Shown piece by piece: positions 17,848-26,616 of a stretch of 50,969 nt of DNA. The position numbers and the translations under genes are program-made. Under the pieces are notes generated by a model that ran no database searches, was not told the DNA's origin, and was given only the letters and a program-made list of their open reading frames with translations. Within the stretch, counting starts at the first letter, position 1. Each line of letters opens with the position of its first letter. Source of the stretch: Candidatus Bathycorpusculum hydrogenotrophicum (GTDB lineage Archaea; Thermoproteota; Bathyarchaeia; Bathyarchaeales; Bathycorpusculaceae); NCBI GenBank assembly GCA_009783705.1, contig WRCX01000008.1, forward strand, positions 1 through 50,969. Reading direction: 5' to 3'.

Positions 17848-18855
17848 ATGGGAATGGCATTGGAAGAGTTCAACCTCGCCAAAGATACCCGACTTATCAT
17901 CAAAGAAAACGTTTTAGCCGTAATTTGTAATACTCCCCTAAAGACGATTGGTTCAGCCATTTTTAACGGCGGGAACAAACAAGTCAAAGCTGTTCTAAAC
18001 ATTGGTGTGCCGGAAGGGTATAGTGATCTCGCGCTTCATATGGATCCGATGCAGCTCATAACTTCTTCAGCGGCAAAGGTGGGTATTGCTCAGGATTATC
18101 TGGCAATGGTTACAGCGGCTAAAATTCAAAATTATAGTTTGGTTTGTAAAAAAGCAGAGGATTACATCATTTATGTTGCGGCTACAGCGGGTTGCTCACA
18201 CGGAGAATCCAGCGGTGAAGAAATGGCTGTAGAGGAAATTATGGGAACCATAAACATCATTGTCTTTATTGATGGTAATCCAAGTGAGAGCTGTATGGTT
18301 GCTGCGCTTATAACTGCAACGGAAGCCAAATCTGCGGCGCTTCGCGACTTTGATGTGCGCAGCTACTACACAGGCGACTCTGCCACTGGCTCCATAACTG
18401 ATGCGGTCACGGTTGTCTCAACAAGCAGAGGCAAAGAAGTAGTGTTAGGCGGCCCTGCATCCAATCTGGGCAAACTCGTTGGTCACTGCACCCGAAAAGC
18501 GGTTACTGAGGCTCTGTTAAAACAGGAACCCATCTGGGCAAATCGAACTGTGCTTGATAGATTAAAAGAACGTCAGCTCCCCATTGAAAAACTAGTTGCT
18601 GAGATATCTAAAGTAGAGGGTCTGGCAGTAACCACTGAAAAACTCATTCAGATGCTAAAGTGCAATCCTCAAGCACTAGCCGCACTTTTAGCCGCAGTAA
18701 AAATGGATGATGACTATAACAAAAACTTGCTCCCCACCGATTTTAAAGACTGGAACACCGTAACCCAACAAACCAACGATAACCCAAAATATGCTACAGT
18801 TAATCTGCCGCCCTTCATAAAAGCGGCGTTAATCCAAATTATCAAGGGTAACTAA
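17848..18855 (+). CDS. cbiZ: Adenosylcobinamide amidohydrolase CbiZ
   Basis: Archaeal-type amidohydrolase that removes the aminopropanol side chain from adenosylcobinamide so scavenged corrinoids can be rebuilt into the native cobamide. Visible family marks include ATAGCSHGESSGE, ALITATEAKSAALRDFDVRS and the GDSATGSITDAVTV block followed by GGPASNLGKLVGHCTRKAV. The CbiZ core covers about residues 10-225. An extra ~100-residue C-terminal helical region (from LLKQEPIW) is not typical and is unrecognised. It directly follows the ferredoxin gene. Its presence supports corrinoid use elsewhere in the window (mtrH, corrinoid protein and radical SAM genes). Confidence 0.85.
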   Translation: MGMALEEFNLAKDTRLIIKENVLAVICNTPLKTIGSAIFNGGNKQVKAVLNIGVPEGYSDLALHMDPMQLITSSAAKVGIAQDYLAMVTAAKIQNYSLVCKKAEDYIIYVAATAGCSHGESSGEEMAVEEIMGTINIIVFIDGNPSESCMVAALITATEAKSAALRDFDVRSYYTGDSATGSITDAVTVVSTSRGKEVVLGGPASNLGKLVGHCTRKAVTEALLKQEPIWANRTVLDRLKERQLPIEKLVAEISKVEGLAVTTEKLIQMLKCNPQALAALLAAVKMDDDYNKNLLPTDFKDWNTVTQQTNDNPKYATVNLPPFIKAALIQIIKGN

Positions 18856-18995
18856 CACGAAGCAATTTGTCAAGTAAGGGTAGGTTCTTCTTTTGGGTTT
18901 ATCAACAATCTGTTACTACCACTGCAGAACTATCAATATAGTATAAATCAGAAAAATAAAGAGGACGGCTTGTCCTCAAGGGTACTTTTAGATTA

Positions 18996-20744
18996 CTAGA
19001 GTTTAATGGTTGTAGTTTCGTTTGGTTTGACTTCAGCAGAGACAGTGTATAGTTTGGTATCTTTGAATCCGACTACTTCGATTGTGTATTGGCCGGGTTT
19101 GAGGTTGTTAAATGTAGCAGAGCCAATGATTGATGTTGTGCCGCTGGCCAGGGTCATGGTTTGGAAATCTACTACCTTGCCGGTTGTATCGATCACATAA
19201 ACTGTGTATGTGTCTCCGATGTTTGTGCCTTTGGTGTTTGTATAGCCTGTGAGGCCGTCGAGGTGTAGGTAGATATAAACTGGTTTTGAGGGGTCTACCC
19301 AGTTTGCTTTAAAGGTGTAGGAGTGGCCGTTGAAGGAGAATTGTTGTTGGCCTGGAGCTGAGGTCCAGATGTTGTTTGCGTTATAGTTTTTGTCGTTTTT
19401 GTTCTTTGCAACCAAGATGGTGTTAGAAATTGAGAGTTGGGCACCACTTGCTATGAGGGCATCGTCTAGGGTTAGGGTAAATTCGTTAGTTGTAGGATTA
19501 TAGGTGATTGTGTAACCGCCGACTAGATTTAGTTTATCGCCTTGTACGAGATCGAAATGTTGGTTGGTACCGGTGGTAAACTCGTTGTATTGAAACCAGT
19601 TGCCTTTGTTGCCTAGGGCTGTTTCGAGGTTGTGTTTGTATGTAGCGTGGTCGTATTTGCCTTTTGCATCGGGTATGGCTTCTTTGGTGTAGCCGCCGGT
19701 TATGGAGTCTTTGATGTTGACTTTGGTGCCGGTTTCTACGTTGACTATGAGTGTGCCATTGAGTACTTTTGGTGCTAGGGTGAAGCTGGCGTTGCAGGAG
19801 TAGTGGTAGAGGGTAGTTTCGTGGTTGACAAGGGGTTGGATGAGGGGTTGGTAGACGACTAGGGGTTGGTTTGTGCCGCTGGTACTGACTAGAAAGTTTA
19901 TACCCGTTATTAGGGTGACACCGGTTGAGGCGGTTGCGTTAAAGCTGAAGGTTGTTTCGGTTGTGTCGTTGGGTACGCCTACATAAAAGTCCTTGCCGTG
20001 TTTTACTTGGTTTATTTCTGTATAGGTTTTATCTGTAAAAATTGCATCTGTTTTTGTGGGAGTGAATGTTAAATCGAAGTCCAGGTCAGTCAATCGGTAG
20101 TCTAGGTCAGATAGTTCGTGGTCATATGAAATGCTAAAGGGGCCATAATAGCTATAGTCGGTATCTTTGTGGGTTGCTGTGTTGGCTGTGCCGTCTATGG
20201 CTACATTAAAATTATAGTTTAGTGGCAGGTCGTTGATGTGTGCATATACGTTGTCGATGTCTTCTTTTGTTATGCCTACGTCTTTTTGGGGAATAATATA
20301 GTCGATGTCGGGGTGGATTATGCGCCAGATGACAGTTTGTGCTAGTGCGGCACCTTCTTTGGTGTCAAGTCCGTAGTTGATGGAGATATAGTTGAGCAGG
20401 GTTAAGATTTGAGTTTTTTGAGTTGAGGTGAGGTCAGGGTAGTTGTTTAGGTCGACCATTTGATACTTTACTTTGAGGTCGGTTGTGATTGTTTGGTTTA
20501 CGCACATGGCATAAATCACAGTGCCATCGTTGTCGTTGACTAGTTTCATAAGGGTGGATATTGCAGGGGCTGAGACGCCGTTGCGATAGATAGTGTTTGT
20601 TGATCTAGTGTCGTCTACCCATGCGGTGAGTGTATAGACACTATTGTCTGCTGCGTTTGTTGTCTGCAACAAGGTTGCAAAACAACCGACAACAAGAGAC
20701 AGCGTTAGCATTATTGCTATAAAACTTTTAATTTTTTCTTTCAT
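18996..20744 (-). CDS. Secreted protein with thioester-domain-like N-terminus and beta domains
   Basis: The signal peptide (residues ~5-31) is followed by a domain resembling Gram-positive thioester adhesin domains (TQXA type): YAMCVNQ contributes Cys81 and ALAQTVIWRI contributes Gln136 and Trp140 in a variant of the TQxAIW motif. In bacterial homologues the Cys and Gln form an internal thioester that attaches to host surfaces. A long beta-rich stretch follows, ending with a prealbumin-like module (ATFNNLKPGQYTIEV). No sorting signal or C-terminal membrane anchor is present, so it is released or bound by partners. Start chosen at the second of two ATGs because GGTGA lies five bases upstream. 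Likely a surface adhesin; the thioester is inferred from spacing only. Confidence 0.65.
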   Translation of the reverse strand: MKEKIKSFIAIMLTLSLVVGCFATLLQTTNAADNSVYTLTAWVDDTRSTNTIYRNGVSAPAISTLMKLVNDNDGTVIYAMCVNQTITTDLKVKYQMVDLNNYPDLTSTQKTQILTLLNYISINYGLDTKEGAALAQTVIWRIIHPDIDYIIPQKDVGITKEDIDNVYAHINDLPLNYNFNVAIDGTANTATHKDTDYSYYGPFSISYDHELSDLDYRLTDLDFDLTFTPTKTDAIFTDKTYTEINQVKHGKDFYVGVPNDTTETTFSFNATASTGVTLITGINFLVSTSGTNQPLVVYQPLIQPLVNHETTLYHYSCNASFTLAPKVLNGTLIVNVETGTKVNIKDSITGGYTKEAIPDAKGKYDHATYKHNLETALGNKGNWFQYNEFTTGTNQHFDLVQGDKLNLVGGYTITYNPTTNEFTLTLDDALIASGAQLSISNTILVAKNKNDKNYNANNIWTSAPGQQQFSFNGHSYTFKANWVDPSKPVYIYLHLDGLTGYTNTKGTNIGDTYTVYVIDTTGKVVDFQTMTLASGTTSIIGSATFNNLKPGQYTIEVVGFKDTKLYTVSAEVKPNETTTIKL

Positions 20745-21199
20745 CATATTCACCAAGCAAATTTATGGTTTATCATAAATTGCCAACCCCCCAAAGTTTC
20801 GATGATATTTAAATAACATTTCAATATAGAGAATATATCCAAATCACAACACACAACACCAAAAAAACACAATAATCACACATACATAACAACTACTTAG
20901 CGATTGATTCAACTAATTTGAAGTCAATTAAACACACCCACATTCAGACATAAAATACCCAAACGTCACCCAACCATAACCGTCTGTGGAGAGACATTCA
21001 GACACCAGATTTCTAAAAGACAGCGCTAAGATCAGAAAAGTTAAGCAAACCAACAACAAATAGCAACCACCTCAAAAGACTGAAAAATACTTACAGCATA
21101 TCCAGACCAGATCACTATACAAGTAAAACGCGAGCTTCTAGGATAAACAGAATGGAATGCTATTAAGAACAAAAAAGAATAAAGAAGAAAGGGGTGGGA
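20745..21199. other. Intergenic region upstream of the thioester protein gene
   Basis: About 455 bases of AT-rich sequence with no credible ORF or RNA gene. It presumably holds the promoter of the minus-strand thioester-domain gene near its left end and the 3' end of the gene cluster on its right end. I see no clear operator. Confidence 0.4.
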
Positions 21200-22102
21200 T
21201 TATTTGTAGAGTTTTTCCCAGCGGGCAAATAGTTCCAAGACGTCGTCGCCGCCGTGGCCTTTTAGGGCTTCACGTGTTTGTTTGTCTGCGGCAGCTTCTT
21301 TTTGGAACTTTTGGATGTATTCTGCTTTCTCGGCTAGGAAAATGATACCATCTACACCCTGGCGGGCAACACGGGTAGCAACTGTCATGATTTGGTTAGT
21401 TGGTGCGACAGTGTCCCAGGTTTCGTTGGGTCCGCGGACATAAAAGTTGACAAAGACAGGTTTTTTGAGGACACTCTTGAAGCCTCTTGCGATGGTTTCC
21501 CAGTACCATGGTGTGGGGTAGCCTTTGCTAAACATGGGTATGACAAAGTAGTCGGCGTATTGGGCCATTGCTTCAAAGTCATAACCAAAGCGTAGTTTGC
21601 CCAGCATGGGGTCAGGTAAGCAGTTGACAAAGAGGGGTTTACCAGAGACGATCTCTTTGACCTCAGCAAGGAAGTCAGTGACGGTCTTTGCACGCCACTC
21701 AACCCAGCTCAAGCCGCTTTTGGCTTGTGCGGCAATGCATCGGGGGCAGGTGCAGAAGCCTTGGTCTGCGAAGTGCTGACTGCTGATGCTTATGCCGGGG
21801 CTGAGTTTGGCAGATTCTTTGATGATTTTAAGGTTATATTCGCGGGCTTCAGGGTTAGTCATGCAAACAACGTCCCAGCGCAGATTAAAGCGTGGATTTG
21901 TGCGCAACGCGGGACCAAAGCTGCTAACAGATACCCAGTCAGGACGCTGTGCGGCCATGTTGTTGTCGCCGAAAACCGCGATGTTTGTGTACATTTCAGG
22001 GTTTACTTTACCGACAATGCCAGATTCGGACTTTTGACGGTAAAAGTTATAGTCGACGCCTTCAACAGGCTCAGGTTGATAGAGAAACACGCCAAATTTC
22101 AA
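21200..22102 (-). CDS. TIM-barrel-like protein with C-x-C-P-R-C motif, paralogue B
   Basis: Paralogue of the 16683-17567 gene with the same key motifs: VEGVDYNFY at the start, HFADQGFCTCPRC near residues 112-124, WRAKTVTDFLAEV, LPDPMLGKLRFGYDFE, and a beta/alpha repeat throughout. Length 300 residues, no signal peptide. The start is a TTG, preceded by GGTG nine bases upstream. It is not in an operon with the first copy, the ferredoxin/cbiZ pair and the thioester gene lying between them. The Cys cluster could bind a metal. A glycoside-hydrolase-like or other TIM-barrel activity is inferred only from fold-like pattern; I do not recognise a substrate. Confidence 0.65.
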   Translation of the reverse strand: MKFGVFLYQPEPVEGVDYNFYRQKSESGIVGKVNPEMYTNIAVFGDNNMAAQRPDWVSVSSFGPALRTNPRFNLRWDVVCMTNPEAREYNLKIIKESAKLSPGISISSQHFADQGFCTCPRCIAAQAKSGLSWVEWRAKTVTDFLAEVKEIVSGKPLFVNCLPDPMLGKLRFGYDFEAMAQYADYFVIPMFSKGYPTPWYWETIARGFKSVLKKPVFVNFYVRGPNETWDTVAPTNQIMTVATRVARQGVDGIIFLAEKAEYIQKFQKEAAADKQTREALKGHGGDDVLELFARWEKLYK

Positions 22103-22478
22103 GTCTAATACACCATTAATTTTACCAAAACATGACTTTGCAGCCTTATTAAGTCTTCGCAGAAACCAGCTCCATCGCTAACGAGTTTTGGAAAAAATAT
22201 GCACTATCTACAAAAAAAAGCAACAGTAAAGAAGACAGGCACTACAGCAACCGGCTTACTATCAAACAAGCAAGAAGACACTAAAATCCAGAGATACAAC
22301 CTTATAATTCACGTTCGGCAGTTTTGGAAAAAATTGGTGAATTGCTTGTGCGGTTAGTCGTAACGAGACTTTAGGTCGACCCTTTATAAACACCTGATCA
22401 ATGAACTGACCAAACCTCTAAAAGCGATAAAGACATGACCAAATTTCGTTGCCTACACCTAACACCCATATAACTCAA
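22103..22478. other. Intergenic region upstream of the first radical SAM gene
   Basis: No gene is supported. The 15-mer AGTTTTGGAAAAAAT occurs twice (about 22184 and 22320, 136 bases apart). The regulatory palindrome just downstream is listed separately. Confidence 0.4.
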
Positions 22479-22500
22479 GTTTACGTAAACGTTATATTTC
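22479..22500 (+). promoter_or_regulatory. Perfect GTTTACGTAAAC palindrome next to a TATA-like box
   Basis: A 12-base perfect palindrome (22479-22490) is followed directly by GTTATATTTC, a TATA-like element about 45 bases upstream of the GTG start of the radical SAM gene. A regulator bound here would block the TATA/BRE region. AGGT eight bases before the GTG is a plausible ribosome binding site. Confidence 0.5.
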
Positions 22501-22537
22501 GTTTAGCTGTTTATCCACCTACTACAAGGTAATAGAC

Positions 22538-23911
22538 GTGAAGGTTACACTCATTAACCCGCCCTATCCTCCAAATGCACATGCTCATCCTCCGTTTATT
22601 CCATTAGGCATTGCATATTTAGGAGCAGTGGCTGAGAAAGCAGGCCATGAAGTTAACGTTATCGATTGTCAGGCTGAACGTTTAACTGTGGAGACATTTA
22701 AGCAACGCATCAGTAAAGAAAAACCAGATGTAATTGGCATAACTTCAACAACGTTGCTCTACAATTCAGCCAAAGATGTTCTCACAGTTGCCAAAGAAGA
22801 ACATCCAACGGCCGTCACCATGATGGGTGGAAGCCATGTTACGTTTTGGGATGAAAATGCCCTAAACGAATGTTCCGCGATAGATGTGATTGTACGCCGA
22901 GAAGGCGAAATCACATTTATGGAATTACTCCAACGCCTACAAGACAAACAGAGCTTTTCAGGTGTTTTGGGAATAACTTATCGCAACACAGACGGCAAAA
23001 TCATCCGCAATGAAGACCGACCCTTTCTTGTTGATCTAGATTCATTGCCCTCCCCCGCATATCATTTGTTGCCCATAGATGCGTTTCATCGCATGGGTAA
23101 AACCATCTTTCCCCTAGTCACCAGCAGAGGATGTGTCCAGTGGTGTGATTTCTGCAGCACCGTACGCATGTTTGGCCGCGGATACCGCACCCGCAACCCC
23201 CACACAGTCGTAAATGAGATGGAAATGCTCCAAAACAAGTATGGCGAGAGCCAATTCACATTCTATGATGACGCCTTCACCATCAACCGCCAACACACCC
23301 TAACAATGTGCGCAGATATCAAAGCAAAAAAACTCAACGTTGAATGGGACTGCGAAACCCGAGTAGACGCAGTGGATAAAGAATTGCTTGAGAAAATGCA
23401 TGATGCCGGTTGTATAACGGTATGGTTTGGCGTAGAATCGGGTTCAGAAAAAATCTTAGGAAAAATGCACAAAAAAATTAACCGTGACCAAGTGCGCGAC
23501 GCCTTCAAACTCGCACAAAAAACCGGAATGATGACTATTGCAAGCTCAGTCATCGGCTTTCCAGGCGAAACAGAGGAAACAGCATGGGAAACAGTCAACT
23601 TTATCAACTCACTCAACCCCGACGACATTGGTTGCTACATTGCAACCCCCTATCCAGGAACCCCCATGTATGAAGAAGTTATCAAAAATGGCTGGCTACG
23701 CGTAACTGACTTTAACAAATACGACACCGCCACCCCAACCTTTGAGACCCCTGAGCTAAGTATGGAGAAAATCCGCGAAATCAAATACAAAGCCCACCAA
23801 AAATTCTACCTCCGCCCAGGTTACATCTTTAAAATGATGCGCCGCGGCGGAACCTATGGCAGATCGGGTCTAAAACTTCAGCGGCATATGCACTGCGAGC
23901 CATGCATATAA
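22538..23911 (+). CDS. B12-binding-domain radical SAM protein, copy 1 (C-terminus frameshifted)
   Basis: Radical SAM enzyme of the COG1032 class. Residues ~1-145 form a B12-binding-like Rossmann domain (MKVTLINPPYPP, then GGSH). The radical SAM domain carries CVQWCDFC with cluster Cys at 199, 203 and 206, followed by SxxVIGFPGETEE and ATPYPGTPMY. It is closely paralogous to the gene at 24827. The reading frame ends with LQRHMHCEPCI, whereas the paralogue ends KTSGAYLLRALRIRLS. Adding one A to the A4 run at 23872-23875 restores a matching tail and moves the stop to 23922. Possible reactions include methyl transfer or ring chemistry; the substrate is unknown. Confidence 0.85.
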   Translation: MKVTLINPPYPPNAHAHPPFIPLGIAYLGAVAEKAGHEVNVIDCQAERLTVETFKQRISKEKPDVIGITSTTLLYNSAKDVLTVAKEEHPTAVTMMGGSHVTFWDENALNECSAIDVIVRREGEITFMELLQRLQDKQSFSGVLGITYRNTDGKIIRNEDRPFLVDLDSLPSPAYHLLPIDAFHRMGKTIFPLVTSRGCVQWCDFCSTVRMFGRGYRTRNPHTVVNEMEMLQNKYGESQFTFYDDAFTINRQHTLTMCADIKAKKLNVEWDCETRVDAVDKELLEKMHDAGCITVWFGVESGSEKILGKMHKKINRDQVRDAFKLAQKTGMMTIASSVIGFPGETEETAWETVNFINSLNPDDIGCYIATPYPGTPMYEEVIKNGWLRVTDFNKYDTATPTFETPELSMEKIREIKYKAHQKFYLRPGYIFKMMRRGGTYGRSGLKLQRHMHCEPCI

Positions 23912-23972
23912 AACTCTCTTAACCCCTTTTTGGCAGACTAAGTTACTACATAGAACAATCAGTTCAAAACAA

Positions 23973-24098
23973 TGTGACTGGGCTTTGGTGGAGAACGGAG
24001 ATATTTTAGCTATAGCAGAGAAGAGCTGGGCATTGTTTGGAGATGAAAAATTAAGAGAGAGGTTTTCAAGAAACGCGTTGGAGTATTCACACTCTTAA
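23973..24098 (+). pseudogene. C-terminal fragment of a GT-B glycosyltransferase
   Basis: A 41-codon in-frame stretch reads ALVENGDILAIAEKSWALFG and then DEKLRERFSRNALEYSHS before a stop. This is the usual end of family 4 glycosyltransferases, where the VENGD motif precedes the C-terminal helix. No start, Rossmann folds or donor-binding EX7E motif occur upstream, so it is a relic. It shows that a glycosyltransferase once lay between the two radical SAM copies. Confidence 0.6.
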
Positions 24099-24233
24099 GC
24101 TCTCTGAGCTTCGAGTAGAGAGATGACCACTAAAATCAAGGCTACCTCTGCAACACTGACCACTATATGGGAAACGAGTGTGAGTTAATTTCACTCAAAC
24201 AGTAAGCGTTTATCAGGGGTGCGTTTTGTTAAC

Positions 24234-24577
24234 ATGACGCAAACCCTCTCGAGCAACAATCCAACAGTCGGCTTCATAAACATAGAACTCTCAGCACAAA
24301 CAAGAGCCGCCATTACTGTGAACAAGTACAACAGATACGTAGCCATAGAAAACGAACTAACACCACCCGGATGGGCCTAATAGACATCATAATAATAGAC
24401 CCCAACACCGGCTCAACAATAAATCTAGAAACAGGAACAGCCACCATCAACCTAGAAGCAGGAACATACGTATCCATAACATTTGTCAACAAGCAAAATG
24501 TGTCCAACTGCAAACCATGCAAACCAAATATGCCCGATATACAAAACTGTAAACCACTTTGCAGGTCAAACAAATAA
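24234..24577 (+). CDS. Small SpaA/prealbumin-like domain protein with Cys-rich tail, frameshifted
   Basis: Two overlapping frames appear to be one gene. The first (48 residues, from ATG at 24234) ends VAIENELTPPGWA. The second starts at 24371 with MGLIDIIIIDPN and continues INLEAGTYVSITFVNKQ. Adding one C to CC at 24376-24377 joins them as TPPGWALIDI. The joined sequence follows the end of a SpaA/prealbumin-like fold (PPGW, then ATINLxAGxxVxxTFxN). The tail carries Cys47, Cys50, Cys60 and Cys64 (second-frame numbering) in NCKPC and NCKPLC. No signal peptide is visible. It sits between two radical SAM genes. As an intact gene it would encode about 115 residues; function unknown. Confidence 0.5.
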
Positions 24578-24826
24578 TAAAGATAGGCTGTTGCTACTCC
24601 TTGTATACCTCCACAGTACTGGAGTAGCCTAATAGCTGAGTATTGTTTCTATGGAGGAAAATTTTAGTTTCCTATTTTCTGTTTCTTCAACTTTTAGGAG
24701 TCAAAGATTCAAACCATCAGCGAAATGACATAAAACTGAAAAGCATCATAATTTAGAATTGTACGTGCTTGCTGTAAGAAAGCATTATATGTTTCTATTA
24801 TTTAGAAGTCCCTTCAGGCAACCCTC

Positions 24827-26209
24827 ATGAAGATAACCTTAGTCAATCCGCCATATCCGCCCAGTGTGCATTCCCATCCGCCATTTATACCGCTGGGTCT
24901 TGGATATTTAGCCGCTGTAGCTGAAAGAGCAGGTCATCAAGTTAAAATTATAGACTGCCAAGCCGAAAAACTCAGCTACGATACCTTCCGGGATCGGATT
25001 TTGCAAACACCTTCTGATTTTATCGGTGTAACTGCCACCACCCTGCTCTACAAATCAGCCATGCAGATTCTCACCATCGCAAAAGAGGCTCAACCAAGTG
25101 CCATCACCGCAGTGGGTGGGAGCCATGGCACATTTTGGGATGAAAACACCCTAAGGGAATACCCCGCGGTGGATCTTATTGTGCGTGGCGAGGGAGAGGA
25201 GACTCTGGTTGATCTGGCAGAAAAAATAGAAAATCACCAAGCCCTATCGGGTGTATTGGGCATTACCTATCGTGACAACGATAAAATTTGTCGCACCCCT
25301 GATCGGCCCTACATAAAAGATCTCGATAGCATCCCCTTCCCGGCCCATCACTTGATGCCGCTTGATAATCTCAAGCACAACGGCAAACTCCTCATTCCCC
25401 TAGTTAGTAGCCGCGGGTGTGTTTATTGGTGTGATTTTTGTAGCACAGTGCGCATGTTTGGTCGAGGATATCGCATGCGTAGTGCAAAAAATGTAGTGGA
25501 TGAAATGGAGTTTGTACACCAAACCTATGGTGTAGACCAGGTTACCTTCTATGATGATGCCTTTAGTGTGGATCGAGCACGCGTGCTTCAGATCTGCAAA
25601 GAACTCCACAACCGCAACCTCAAATTAATTTGGGACTGTGGCACCCGCGTGGACATGGTGGATCGGGAACTGTTAAAGACCATGAAAGACGCCGGCTGTA
25701 TTGCTGTTTGGATGGGTGTAGAATCAGGCTCCGAGGCCGTTCTTAATGCTATGAATAAGAGTATAAAATTAGAACAAACCCGCCAAGCCTATAAAACAGC
25801 GCATGATGTGGGGTTGATGACTATTGCTAATGTAGTTTTGGGTTTTCCAGGAGAAACTGAGCAGACGGCTAAGCAAACCATTCGTTTTGTGCAACAATTA
25901 AATCCTGAGGATGTGGGTTTCTATTTAGCCACGCCCTATCCGGGGACGCCTATGTATGAGCAAGTTGTTAAAAACGGCTGGCTACGGGTAACTGATTTTG
26001 ATAAATATGACACTGCAGGACCCATCTTTGAGACACCTACGATGAGTATGGAAAAGTTGGCGCAATTGCGCTATAAGGCCTATCAGCAGTTTTACCTGCG
26101 ACCGGGCTATGTGTTGCATATGATGCGTAAGGGCGGAACCTATGGGCGATCAGCTGTGAAAACATCAGGGGCGTATCTGTTACGCGCTTTACGTATTAGG
26201 CTCTCTTAG
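24827..26209 (+). CDS. B12-binding-domain radical SAM protein, copy 2
   Basis: Paralogue of the gene at 22538 with the same architecture: MKITLVNPPYPP Rossmann domain (~1-145), GEGEE motif, then CVYWCDFC with cluster Cys at 198, 202 and 205, and VVLGFPGETEQ. It is intact, 460 residues, ending TSGAYLLRALRIRLS. A TATA-like CATTATATGT lies 35-45 bases upstream of the ATG. The last 21 bases overlap the convergent DUF1616-like gene. The Cys-rich small protein and the glycosyltransferase relic are upstream. Substrate unknown; B12-dependent C-methylation is one possibility for this class, and cofactor use is inferred from the domain. Confidence 0.88.
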   Translation: MKITLVNPPYPPSVHSHPPFIPLGLGYLAAVAERAGHQVKIIDCQAEKLSYDTFRDRILQTPSDFIGVTATTLLYKSAMQILTIAKEAQPSAITAVGGSHGTFWDENTLREYPAVDLIVRGEGEETLVDLAEKIENHQALSGVLGITYRDNDKICRTPDRPYIKDLDSIPFPAHHLMPLDNLKHNGKLLIPLVSSRGCVYWCDFCSTVRMFGRGYRMRSAKNVVDEMEFVHQTYGVDQVTFYDDAFSVDRARVLQICKELHNRNLKLIWDCGTRVDMVDRELLKTMKDAGCIAVWMGVESGSEAVLNAMNKSIKLEQTRQAYKTAHDVGLMTIANVVLGFPGETEQTAKQTIRFVQQLNPEDVGFYLATPYPGTPMYEQVVKNGWLRVTDFDKYDTAGPIFETPTMSMEKLAQLRYKAYQQFYLRPGYVLHMMRKGGTYGRSAVKTSGAYLLRALRIRLS

Positions 26210-26572
26210 TTTTCGCATATAGGCGATAATTGCGAGTACTAGCACCAGTAGGCTTAGCGAGCCTGTTACTGAGGTAAAGTTGATACCTATGGGGGAGAGT
26301 CCTAAGAACAATCCCAATAGTCCTGTTAATCCAAAGCTCAGTGCAACTGAGAGTACGAGTTCTTCAAGGAGATCAAGTTTGTTTTTGCCGGTGAATAGTA
26401 TGGTGACTAGGCAGTAGCCGGGTATGAATGCTATGAATGTGAAGCTAAAGATGTAGCGTGGGATGAGGTTGTAGGAGAATACGGCATCACTTGGGACTGG
26501 GAGGAGATAAGTTACAAGCAGAGTCAGGGCTGTGAAGATGAGGATTATTGCGAGCCATTTGAGGGGTTTCAA
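26189..26572 (-). CDS. DUF1616-like membrane protein
   Basis: From a TTG at 26572 the protein reads MKPLKWLAIILIF. It has about three to four hydrophobic segments (LTLLVTYLLPVPSDAVF, YIFSFTFIAFIPGYCLV, and two more near the C-terminus), with a loop TGKNKLDLLEELVLSVALSFG typical of DUF1616 proteins. DUF1616 members are archaeal membrane proteins of unknown role often near surface-glycan genes. Upstream of the TTG a frame stays open to 26728 but would add a basic non-membrane leader, so I reject it. It lies 44 bases downstream of mtrH on the same strand. Confidence 0.65.
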   Translation of the reverse strand: MKPLKWLAIILIFTALTLLVTYLLPVPSDAVFSYNLIPRYIFSFTFIAFIPGYCLVTILFTGKNKLDLLEELVLSVALSFGLTGLLGLFLGLSPIGINFTSVTGSLSLLVLVLAIIAYMRKLREPNT

Positions 26573-26616
26573 GTTAAATACTCTAAAAAAAAATAAAAAG
26601 TAGGAGGAGGGGAATT

